Source: Coprinus comatus
Taxonomy: Eukaryota > Basidiomycota > Agaricomycetes > Agaricales > Agaricaceae
Direction: 5' to 3'
DNA: 64,000 nucleotides
Assembly (NCBI GenBank): GCA_034638255.1
Contig: JAWPGT010000008.1
Coordinates: 682,001 to 746,000, forward strand
Of this stretch, positions 51,111 to 61,670 are shown piece after piece. The notes beneath the pieces were generated by a model. That model was given only the letters and a program-made list of their open reading frames with translations, was not told the DNA's origin and did no database searches. The number at the start of each line of letters is the position of its first letter. Position 1 is the first letter of the stretch. Position numbers and translations under genes: made by a program.

Positions 51111-51229
51111 TTCTAATAGGTCCCCAGAAAGGAAAGGATTCTCCGCCACTCTGAATGTGTGACATTCTTCTCATGATTCCGCAAATAAGCTTCTGCGCAG
51201 TCAGTTTATTAGTATAAAATGTCAAATAG

Positions 51230-51425
51230 ACTCACTGAGTCAGAAACATGGAAATGTCATTTAATCCCAAATTTGCGATTAGGATGATGAATGATTGAAT
51301 TCACCCGGAGTTGGAACACCACCTGTGATCATAATAATAGTGAGGGGATGCTCTAATTTATACAATTCTGAGTCCTCTTTAGCAACATCCAGTCGATTGA
51401 TTTGCTGGCGGCGAGGCGATATTTT
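51230..51425 (-). pseudogene. Truncated vWA-domain relic
   Basis: A minus-strand frame reads QQINRLDVAKEDSELYKLEHPLTIIMITGG, clearly the middle of the vWA domain of the neighbouring genes (copy B: QINQLDIAKEDLELYKFEPP then VIVITDG). The conserved MIDAS aspartate of ITDG is replaced by glycine. Downstream the match continues into what is intron in copy B (FNH..., then ACATTTCCATGTTTCTGA). No N-terminal half, MIDAS DDSGS exon or C-terminal exon is attached. It is a dead third copy. Confidence 0.85.
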
Positions 51426-52201
51426 ATATTTTGGTAATTTGTTCTTTTTTTTAAGTTCGCCACTTGCAAATGGTAAGCATATATGCATTGAAACGAATAA
51501 TAAACACTTACCTTTCCAGCCACTATTGGGTTCATCAATATCGAAAGCGAAATGAACACAGCTGAGACGAGGGACAGGGAATACTTGGTTAGGGAGTGAG
51601 ATGGGATGACTTGGAGTTCAACGTTAAATCTCTTCATAGCCGTAGTGCCGGAATGACCTTGTCGGACAGGGTACGACCACCACACATTGGCTGAAAAACA
51701 TAGAGTAGCTGGCTTGGAGACTGAGGCCTGAGGGATTGGTTCAAACTTCATAGCGTCCCTGTTTATCGCCAGCAAGCTCATGAAGAATCCAACCAACACC
51801 CGTTTTCATCAGAGGAACTTCAACATCGACGTGTTCATTATGCATGGGTTTTGTACAGCAGATAATGGAATTTGGAAATGCTGTCATAGCTCATAATGAA
51901 GATTTGGATTCTGTAGTGACTCCTATGGCCAAAAGGCTCATAGAATTTTTGTGCTCCACTATGTTAGCACAGTGAAAACATAAGCTGTACTTACTACTCA
52001 CCATTGACCAAATCCAGTGAACAAAGAGCAAGTGACAACAAGAGTGGAAAACCACGGCTGCACAAATCATGAATTTCCATGCGACTTGACACGCAGACAA
52101 TAACGTTTTAACCCCAAGTTTGAATTTGAACTACACTCCTCGATTCATGCTTGAAAAAAAGTACAACTAATACAATCAACATTTCATAACTTATAGTGTA
52201 A
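51426..52201. other. Degenerate region between vWA relic and HNH gene
   Basis: No intact gene is seen. A short frame from ATG near 51843 (minus) reads VDVEVPLMKTGVGWILHELAG and stops after about 36 codons. The overlapping frame 51353-51799 is 148 codons long but has no recognised domain. These may be pieces of a decayed unidentified gene. Confidence 0.35.
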
Positions 52202-52282
52202 CTACAAGTCGTGACTACTCTGAAAGCCTGTCTGAGGTACATGATTATTAAGAAGTTCAGTACAGAGTTCAGCCCAGTTGGT
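52177..52282 (-). repeat. Segment shared with 48123-48232 (inverted copy)
   Basis: This is the 3' end of the HNH-type gene plus about 25 bp beyond its stop. It matches the F-box gene 3' end when reverse-complemented. Protein ends are also alike: NWAEL...HVPQTGFQSSHDL here and SWAEP...YVPQTGPQNSHDL there. Confidence 0.85.
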
Positions 52283-53930
52283 ATCCTCTTCCCTAAAAAT
52301 CACCCCGGAATCACAAAAGAGTTGGTTGACACCAGATAAGTGGGCTACACGTGCACAGGCCGAGTGGATTGCAATTAGGTCTCGGCTAGGTAATTCGGGC
52401 AATGGAACATTCCTGCTTTGACAGGCTGCCACTGCTGCAGGATCAACAGCAAAGCTAATACGCTTTGCAGGTGAAGGTGAAAGGAAATTAAGGGCCCTTA
52501 CGCGTTCTGGAATTATCACGTCATATGTATCCAGCTAGTTTGGTTGGTTTAGCCAGATAAAAAACCAGAATAGAATTGGAATTTCTCACCACTCCGGGGA
52601 CCTCCTCAAGCCAGAAGTAAAACTGATAGAAAAAGGGATGCAGATTAAGGCTGAGAGTGATGATGTTAGAGAGCCTGTTTATATCTCCACCCAAAAGTTG
52701 CTTGACGGTCTCTTCCAGGCCAAATATCTTCAGCATTGAGGGTCGCCGATTATACTGATTACATTTGTTAGATAATAGTCAATTTTGACAGTCTTTCGGG
52801 TATTACCTTATCAATATCATCTTGTGCTGACCAGTCGGGGAATACTAAATGTGCATATTTACAACCAGTTATTTGCTGACCTTCTTCTTTCACCTTCGCA
52901 AAGAACTCAGGAAACTCCATGCATGTAGTTAGGTCAAAACCACCTGTGATTGTGCACTTGTATCCATCACGAAATAATGTCTAGAGTGTTGGGCGAGTTG
53001 ATATTGGCTAATCGAAATTTGAAAAGGATTTGGATTTTTATACTCACTATTGCTCTAATATCCGACTTTGTCTTCTCATCTTCCGACACCATTCTGTCAA
53101 TTGTATCATGAGTTTGTACCTTATCAAAAGAAGATCTTGATAAGCGGGGAGATGAGTAGGGGGATACCTCTTCTGATTCAGGTCCACCATTAGAACGCGA
53201 TTGAACTTGATTTTTAATTCAGGGAAACGAACTAAGGAGCTTCATTGAACAATTTCACTCACATATGGTGTACATCAGAGTGTAGCAGTAAGAAGTGCCT
53301 AACTTGAATATTTTTTCATACGCCAGTGCTGCATCTGATTCACTCCATTGAGCAGTATCCAAAGTCTCGGAGCAGTGGCAAGATTTGATTTGTTGTAGAA
53401 TATAATTGTACGGTATGAGGCCGAATTGATGGAAGTTCCTGTGATCCCAGAAATCCTTTAGGAAGAAGCCCAATACACGAACGCCAGTAAGGTAGTCCTT
53501 GTATTTTGATACTGGAGTAGTGGTGTCAGGTTTGAGGTTGGTTAGCGCAATTTTTTCTGCATTGAGTAATAAATTCCAAGCACAGATGCCATCAGCATCA
53601 GTGAAAGAGACGTGTTGGGCAGGGCTCGAGGCTGATACGGCATGGTGACGACAGAAGTAATTGACAACAGTGTCTGTGAACGTCGCAAACTCTAGATTTC
53701 ATTGCTGACAAATTCCAAGACGATCGCGAGACTCCACTGAGTGGGGTCTGGGAGTGGTATGAGCCTAAAGGAGTCTCCGCCGACATTCCCATGATTCCGA
53801 AAACAAACTTCTACTGATTGGAGTGTATATTCAGTCCTACCTAGGCCCTTTCCTAGCCTCTCGCTGACGTGCTCGGGAGGGGACAAAACCAAAACGCTCG
53901 CGCCACTAAATATAAACTTGAAAATGACTG
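52202..53930 (-). pseudogene. HNH endonuclease-signature protein, start lost
   Basis: It belongs to a basidiomycete family I recall as HNH-signature proteins. Readable blocks in order: VLSPPEHVSERLGKGLGRTEY, then a one-base break near 53694-53700, then EFATFTDTVVNYF, SFTDADGICAWNLLLNAEKIALTN, YLTGVRVLGFFLKDFW, SRSNGGPESEE, the HNH core FRDGYKCTITGGFDLTTCMEF with CKYAHLVFPDWS, FYFWLEEVPGV, and PAAVAACQSRNVPLPELPSRDL ending SHDL. Introns between these blocks keep phase. No in-frame ATG precedes the first block; a TAA lies upstream. It may be a recent pseudogene or have an unseen first exon. The role of the family is not established; HNH folds cut nucleic acids, but catalytic competence here is unknown. 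Confidence 0.75.
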
Positions 53931-54395
53931 GTGCAAATTAATATATAGCAACTTTCACTTCAAGCGCGTCCAGGTTCGCAAAAATTAAGATAGGTTGAAT
54001 TTTCCTTTTTTGACTTCTAAAAAGTTGGGACTCGGCATCAAGCAATTCTCCAGCGAACAAGTTAGTCGGACTACCATCATCACCACCGGGAAAAGCTGTT
54101 ATTTGTTCCACCGGAGGTAGACACTAGTGAGGAAGAGTTGAGCTGCCAATTTCAAGTCTTGCGCGCAACTAGATCTGAAGCTGATTATGAAGACAGAGAA
54201 GTAGTGTGAATTGAGGAGAGTAATTGAAGCCTGAATCTTGAAACCCAGTCAGAAGTTCGATATTTTTAAAACCCCACTCAATCCTATAATTGATAATGAA
54301 GTCCCGCCTTATTAGAGATCAGAAAGATTTCCCATCGTACTTGCGTCATAATTGTTTTTTTTTTATAACAAGATACATATACTGTACGACAAAAG
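53931..54395. other. Intergenic with vWA N-terminal relic
   Basis: The minus strand at about 54050-54160 (plus-strand CCATCATCACCACCGGGAAAAGC, then CCACCGGAGGTAGACACTAGTG) matches copy A around 50540-50600, the region just before its membrane helix. It has no intact frame. It appears to be a scrap of another vWA gene copy, left directly downstream of copy B. Confidence 0.55.
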
Positions 54396-57300
54396 TTAAA
54401 ATCGGAACCGATTCAGATAAGTACGTAAATTAGGATGTAACCCTCCAAGTATAATACTTTCCAACATATCCGCAGTCAATACACCACGAGCCTTTCCAGT
54501 TTTTTCACGTTCTTGTTCTTGGTAAGTCGTATAAGGTATCACTTCAACCATATCTTGCCAGTCCTACAACAATCCGAAGCCTCAGTTAATGATAAAAGAG
54601 TCACGACTAAATAGGTTTCAGATGACGTACGAAGTTTGAATTATTGTCATTCTTAGTAGCCCCTTGCATAAATACTCTCTCGTTCCCAAGCGAATTCAAA
54701 AACTGATCAGCCTTACGATCATTCCCAATTTGTACGAGCTGTATACTAATAGCGTTCGGATGGTGTTTCTTTTCGCGTAATTGATTATATGCCTCTTCAA
54801 TTACATGTTCTGGTTTCGTTTTTCCAGCTAAATATATAGAATGATAGATAACAAGAGAATCAGAAACATGTGGAATGTCATTCAGAAACGGATGATTGAA
54901 CTTACTTGGAATACCGTCCGTGATCACGATGACAGTAAGGGGAGGCTCGAATTTATACAATTCCAAGTCTTCTTTGGCAATGTCCAGTTGATTGATTTGG
55001 GCAGTTAGGACTTCCTTAAGAACCGGTCCCGTAGGTGTATAACCTGTACCACGGTAAGCCATCTCTTCATCAATTGAAATGAAAATATTGTTGTTGCAAT
55101 ATAATGACGCACCAGAGGGCCTTACTTGATCAAAACAATTGATAATTTCATTTACGCTCTTCAATATGGGAGTTTTAGCTTAAGTGTATGAAGTGAGTAT
55201 ATGAGTGAGAATGAGAACTTACCCAGACACCTTTGATATATGTCATATTGTTTAAGAATCGAATCGAGATGCTGCGAAGATTTCGTTTTACTGCGTGCGC
55301 AGAGATCTCGCTCAGAGCAGCTTTTGTTTCCATCCATCGTTTTCCATGCATCTAGAATGAACAAACCGCCATACGATTCATAAGAAAATCAAAATTTTCA
55401 GTATGAGAAATTAGTACACGAAGAGGTTGTACGTACGGATCCGGAATCGTCGATTACGAACAGAACACAATAATTGCTTTATTGTAACGTTGAGTTTTAG
55501 CTGATAGAAGTAAGAAGGAGAGAAAGAGGAGAAAATACTCACCGAAGGTATCCTCCCATCTCTTCCGGCCTTCTCTCATCTAATACAGGATTATATCCAA
55601 TATTTACGGTTCCTTCCTGCGGTTTGGGGGGTTTCAACTTCCTTAACTCCTCTGTCAACTTCTTCAATGTACCGGTATCAACGCTGATAGTGTGAGTAGG
55701 AGTTTCTGTTTCTAAAACGCCAGCCTGGGTAGTGTTCATTTGTAATTTGGTATCGAAGAATTGTTTGATGTTTGGATGAATGTTAACAATATCTTCAACT
55801 TCTCGTTCTTCTTCCTTTCCTTCTTCCTTTCCTTCTTCCTTTCTCTCTCTCTCCTCTCCTCTTCTGCCTTTTCCTCCACACGCACAGCTGTACCCTCATC
55901 AGGATCCCTACGACCATTTAAACTTCTATCCACATCTTCCAATATTCCCGGGCTTTGTGGTATATTAACGGAAACAGGACGGTTTACGGACTTCTCAGAA
56001 TCGGATGAACTTTTACCAACACTACCACCACCGTCACCACCATCGTCACTTGAACTTGAACTTGAACTTGAACCACTACGATCCCCACTTCCACCATCCT
56101 CCAAAATCCGACTATGAACCAAAATACGCCTATTTAACAAAGGTTCAAAACCCGTGTCATTTGCATGGTTCTGGCTGGAATTGGGATGTATAGAAGGAGA
56201 TGAAAACGACATAGTTCTTCTCCTACCACCATTAACTTCCGAGTCACCCCCACCACCACCACCACCTCTAGTTCCCAATCTACTAACATTTGCATTAGCA
56301 TTGGTTCTAGCAGTAGCAGTAGCAGTGCTACTACCACTACTAGTATTATGACTAGAGCGTTTCTTCAAAATAGGTATAATTTCTCGAACGCCAGTTTCAC
56401 TAGTAGATATTAATACCGGAACTGGTGGTAGTGGTGGTGATTCCGGATGTTGTTGTTGTAGAGGTTTTTCAGAATCCATTCTACTAGGTCTAGGAGGTGG
56501 TACTTCACCAGTATTCCGAGTCCCAGTAACCGGAATATTCAAGTGACTAGTCGGATTATGGTTACTAGATAATGGCCCGGTTATATCTATATCCTGACTC
56601 TGAGGTTGAATAGGAATAGGAAGTTGATAACCAGGACCAGGACGAGGATAAGGATAATACGGACGTGGATAAGGATAAGGATAAGGATAAGGAGGATAAT
56701 GATGAAGTTGATCGGGTCTTGGAGGTATATTGGGAAGACTATAACTTGGTACTAACATACCATGACGACGTAAACGAGGATCAATTGGTCGGGATGAACT
56801 TGTAGTACCTGCCATTGGCCTAGGAAAAGCTTTTGGTCTAACTTGTTTACGATTGTGGTTATGGGATGGTAGGAGTCGGTTTGAGTGTGGGTTAGGTTTT
56901 ATTGGAAGATGAATAGGAATGGGTTGAGTTGTCCTTGGAATTTCTGCGTTGTGAGTACTATCCTTAACGTTTTGGTTTTGAGTTTGGTTTGGGATTTGGT
57001 TTGGCGGAGGTGGAGGTGGAGGTGGAGGTGAAGTAGTATGAGAAGGTCCGCCGATTCTAGTAGTACTTGGTTTTACTTTAGTAGTAGTTCCGGTAATTGG
57101 CGGTATCGAAGACGTAGTGACAGCGTTCATTTTCTTCAAATTTTCGGTGGTAAGTGGTAACTTTGTGGCATTCCTAGAATTAGTACCACGATGATGTTTT
57201 TCAACCGTCCTAGAAGTCCCAGTCCCAGTCCCAGTCCCAATTGCAATCGCAACCTCATCCCCATCCCCCTCCCCAGTCCCAGTCCCAACAGCAGCATCCT

Positions 57301-58153
57301 GAGAATTCTTTCGAGTCCCTACGTTATCCAAAACAACCCATCTAGATCCAAGTCGTTCTCTTCCACAATGATCACGACGATATTTACGACGTTGACATTG
57401 ACAGCCTTTAACATGTTTCGAAAAACAACACATCATAACCAAAAAGAATAAAATACAACAAACTACAGCGATAACGATTTGGTATGTTGGTAATCTTCTA
57501 CCAGGATTCGTATTGTCATTTTGCGTAGGATCGGAACTTGAGGTTTCTGTACTGAATGGTCCAGCTTCAGAGGTACCAGTACCGGTGTCAGAGCTTGTGT
57601 TTGTCGTAGATGTAGTAGATGTAGTAGATGTGGATGTGGATGTGGATGTCGGGAAGGGGGGGTTAAGTGTAGTAAGAGTATTTGAATTGGATTCAGAAAA
57701 CGAAGTTGACTCGATGAATGTGGTAATACTAGTGCCGGTATCAGTATTTGAGAATATCGGAGTTAATGGTACAGGTAAGGCAGTGGTATTTGAATTTTCT
57801 GTGCCGGGTTCAGAAAGCGGGGTCGTAGTATCAGGAATTGAAGTTTGAGGTACTGGAAATAGAAATGGAATGGTAGTAGAGTCCAAAGGTATGAAACTCG
57901 ACAAGGTTGGAGTTGAAGTTGAGCTCGTTGTCCATGTCCAAGGATTTTCATCGTCCCATTGACTTGGGACCCATACCCATGTATCGGTTGGACATGGCGG
58001 TACAGTACTAGAGCGGAGTTAGATCGTTCAATTCAAAGAGCAACGTCCGCAAAAATTCGTTGGGTTAACGTACTAGGAACCAATATACATCGATGAGACT
58101 GTGGTAAGAGACCATACAACCACCAGAAATAGAACTTGAAATTTCGGATTCAT
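54396..58153 (-). CDS. Membrane-anchored vWA-domain protein, copy B
   Basis: The start at 58153 gives a signal peptide (MNPKFQVLFLVVVWSLTTVSS). An intron precedes TVPPCPTDTWVWVPSQWDDENPW. A Ser/Thr-rich external region, a transmembrane helix (TYQIVIAVVCCILFFLVMMCC) and a Cys/Arg/Lys stretch (KGCQCQRRKYRRDHC) follow. Then comes a cytoplasmic part of about 500 residues, disordered and rich in Pro, Tyr, Ser and Thr, with an N(I/T)GYNPVLDE(R/H)RP motif shared with copy A. The C-terminal vWA domain has DDSGS (exon end), GYTPTGP and VIVITDG, all MIDAS residues kept, then EEAYNQLREKKHHPN, DWQDMVEVIPYTTYQ and LGGLHPNLRTYLNRFRF. One base is missing in the GA-rich stretch at about 55835-55860; otherwise it is intact. 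A vWA domain inside the cell, behind a membrane anchor, is an unusual layout; function unknown. LHS1 starts 503 bp away, divergently. Confidence 0.8.
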
Positions 58154-58264
58154 CTAATAAGAGAGTGTTTGTTTAGAGGAGACGGTATAACAGTGAAGGA
58201 ATAGGTAGGATCTACCAGTACCAGTTGTACGACCAATTTAAGCGTAAGGTTCATTCTATCATTC

Positions 58265-58435
58265 AAACATGCGTTCATGGTGCGGGCCTGCGGCACTGCC
58301 TAAAATCTAAGTGACGGATTAGCTTGTTAAAAAAAAAACTATCGTTTTCTGTAAAGAACACCCTAGAATCATGATTAAGCTTCGCGCAGTTCTCGTGCCG
58401 TTTGGTTGCTGCCTCATGTAGACCATCACTATGTA
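58265..58435. repeat. Duplicated upstream flank, vWA copy B
   Basis: Counterpart of 50965-51110: the same ordered words in the same place relative to the gene start, with more divergence toward the far end. Confidence 0.6.
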
Positions 58436-58656
58436 CCAAGTGAAGGATTGCAAAAAAAGAGTTATTTCTGAACTTTGATGATGATAACATTCCGAGCGAA
58501 GTGTGTATTTTTGGCGAACTCCGAAACTGATGGCAAGAACACGTGACCAGGGGGGCTCATAAATTGACGACGTGTCTGCCACGAAAGCGCTCTCCTTAAA
58601 GTGTTATGCTGAGTTGTTGATACCAATCCCTTTTTATCCTTATACCTTATTAAACC

Positions 58657-61559
58657 ATGCGAATAACCTCCCTAGGGAGTCTCCTCCCAATACTCTTGTC
58701 TATTGCAACGCTCTCGGTGGTGGATGCTTCTTTACTTGCCATTGATTATGGTGCGGATTTTATGAAGGCGTCGTTGATGAAACCTGGTGTTCCCTTTGAC
58801 GTTTTGTTGAATAAGGATTCGAAGAGGAAGATTCAGAGTGTTGTGGGTTGGAAAAGAGATGATAGACTTTTTGGTGGTGATGCCTTTAACTTGGTTTGTC
58901 CTCCATTTCCCCCCTTTTTTCTATTTGTTATTAACTTATGTTCCCTCTAGGCTTCAAGATTCCCTTCAGACGTATTCCTAGACGTTAAACTACTACAAGG
59001 AGCACCAGAAGATTCCGCAGCAGTTTCATTCTATTCTAAAATCTCAACAGCACAAATAGTACCAGCTACTTCTCGACCAACAGTTCTACTAGAACAATCC
59101 GATGGTACTCGATGGTCACCAGAAGAACTTATTGCAATGCAATTCTCGTATATCAAAGACCTAGCTGAATCAATGGCTGAAGAAAGAATTAGAGACGTCG
59201 TCGTTACTGTTCCTTCGTATTTTTCGCAATTCGAAAGAGACGCGGTGGTGGATGCTATTGAAATTGCTGGGTTGAAAACTTTGGCTTTGATTAATGATGG
59301 TACAGCTGTTGCTGTCAACTATGCCATGACAAGAACCTTTGAAGAGAAGGAATATCATATTATTTATGATGCTGGTGCTTCGTCCATCAGGGCTACTGTC
59401 GTTGGGTTTTCTGCAGCGAAGGATAAAAAGGGAAAACCTACTACTGGTGTACAGATTTCTGTTGCTGGTGCAGGTTGGGATCGTGAAGTGGGTGGATTGG
59501 AGTTGGATAGGAGATTGAGGGAATTGTTGATTCAAGCGTTTGAAGAAAAATATAGGAAGGATATTCGTTCTGATAAAAAGGGTATGGCGAAGTTGTGGAA
59601 AGAAGCTAATAGAGTCAAAGCTATTCTTTCTGCAAACTCAGATGCAACGTCTGCTGTGGAAAGTTTGGCTTTTGATATCGATTTCAAGACAAAGATTACT
59701 CGTGCTTCGTTTGAAAAGGCTTGTGATGATCTTAAATCGAGATATGCGCAACCTATTCAAGACGCTTTGGATGCCGCTGGTTTGACGATGGAGAATATCA
59801 CTTCGATTATTTTCACTGGTGGTGCTACGAGGACTCCTATGATTCAAAAGGCTGTCAAGACCGCTTTTGGTGATGACAAGTTGGCATTTAATGTTAATGC
59901 CGATGAAGCTGCAGTTTTGGGTGCGGCGTTATATGGTGCTGGATTGAGTGGAAGGTTCAAGACCAAAGATATTAGGGTTAGCGATGTGGGAAATTATGAT
60001 GTCCTTGCATCTTATCTTGCCGCCGCCGCTACTACAAATGGGAGACCTAGGGCGATTACTAGTGTTGTTTTCCCTAAAGGAAGTAAAGTTGGGACTAAGA
60101 AGACTTTGACTTTTAAGAGGAAGGAAGATTTCAGTATTAGTCTTGATTATAAGACCCCTGTTGCATCGTGAGTTTTTCTAATCTTCTCTTTGATCCGTAG
60201 TATTGAATATTGATGACTGTTGTAATAGTGGTTATCCTACTAGGATGATGGAAGCGGAGATTGAGGGTGTTACTGAGGCTATTGCCAATTTAACGGAACG
60301 TGGAGCTATTGATCCGGTAGTGAAAGCTACTATTACTCTCTCTGAGTCTGGATTCATTAGTATTTCCGATGCTATCGCGTTTGGTGAGATTAAAGACGAG
60401 AGTATTGCTGGTATGTTGTTTCCCTATTTTTTGAAATTGTCGAATGAAATGTTGATGTCGTTTAGGTAAATTAAAAGGCTTCTTTGGCGGAAGCAGTTCG
60501 AGTGCTGAAACTGAAACAGGAACTGCAGAGAATATACCTCCTAGAGAGACTGCTGAAGGAGAGAGCACGAGTGGAGATGCTAATGTGTCGACTGCTTCGT
60601 CTTCTTCCTCATCTGCTGCTCCTGAACCTACCCCTGAGAAGAAGGCACCAGTCGAAAATACTATTGCTTTGAATGTCAATATTCGATTCACTACAAATCC
60701 TCCTTTGACTGTTGATGAAAAGAAGGAAGCTCGCAAAGAGTGTGTTTTTTTTTCTCTTTTTAAGGGGTTTAACCTTGGTACTAAGATAATCCGTAGGCTG
60801 CGCACAATCGATCAAGAGGAGGCAAGTAAAGCCCGTCGTGAGGAAGCTCGTAATACTTTCGAGAGTTACTTGTATCGCCTCCGTGACCTCCTTGATGAGA
60901 GAATACCGAGACTCCTTTCAAGAAATGTTCACAGGAAAAGGAACGTGAGTCTATTGCGGTCAAGTTGGATGAATCCTTCCAATGGCTGTACGATCGGGGT
61001 GATTTGGCCGAGACCTCGCAGTTCCTTGATAAGCGTATTGCCCTCGAGTAAGTTATTTCTATTTTTATGGTGTGATTTATTCGTTTTTGTTAACATAATT
61101 GTCAATTAGGACTCTTGAGAGACCAATTGTTCACCGTTACAAGGAAATTGAAGCATTCCCCGAAGCTCTTAACAACTCTCAGAAATGGAATTTCCACACT
61201 AGGATGTTCTTAACTGAAGCGCGTCAAAATCTGACAGCCGAAATTGAGGCAGACTTGCCATCGAAATGGAGTGGAGATGAATTGGATGGACTAGAAAAGA
61301 CTTTGAGGGAACATGAGTCTTGGTTACATGAATGGGTTGAGAAACAGAAGAATGTGAAGATGAATGAGGATCCTGTTATTGAAACTACGGAGATGAAGGC
61401 TCGTGCTAAAGTGCTTGAGCAACATCTATACAAGTTGGTGAAGAGAAAGATACCAAAGGCAAGGAAACCCAAGGTTACTAGTACTACCACTACCACTGCT
61501 GCTGCTGAAGAGACTGGTAAGAGTACAGAGAGGAGGGACGAACACGGGATGAGTTGTAG
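58657..61559 (+). CDS. LHS1: ER Hsp70-family chaperone LHS1 (Grp170 type)
   Basis: This large Hsp70 relative in the ER lumen acts as nucleotide exchange factor for Kar2/BiP and as a holdase during import and folding. A signal peptide (LLPILLSIATLSVVDA) leads to the nucleotide-binding domain: LLAIDYGADFMKASLMKPG, VVVTVPSYFSQFERDAV, ALINDGTAVAVNYAM, YDAGASSIRATVVG, IIFTGGATRTPMIQK and NADEAAVLGAALYGAG. The beta domain and acidic/Ser-rich loop follow, then a helical C-terminal part (EEARNTFESYLYRLRDLLD, LERPIVHRYKEIEAF, KWSGDELDGLEKTL). Introns lie near 58891, 60169, 60409, 60740 and 61049. Two missing bases break the frame, near 60898 (before ENTETPFKK) and near 61530. After the second correction the protein ends RDEL at 61557, an ER-retrieval signal. 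The uncorrected frame would end ten bases later without one. Confidence 0.93.
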
Positions 61560-61670
61560 AGATAGATAGATTATTAAATTAAATAATTAATTGGTGTGGG
61601 AAGTATTTGTTGGTGCTTGTCATGGCAATTACGGATTGGGATCATCCGCCATCTCTTGCAGCAACCGTCC

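Noticed and set aside
48123..52282. Inverted 110-bp pair as terminal repeats of a 4-kb transposon
   Set aside because: The matching segments are coding ends of two genes, no transposase lies between them, and no target duplication is visible. Gene-end duplication fits better.
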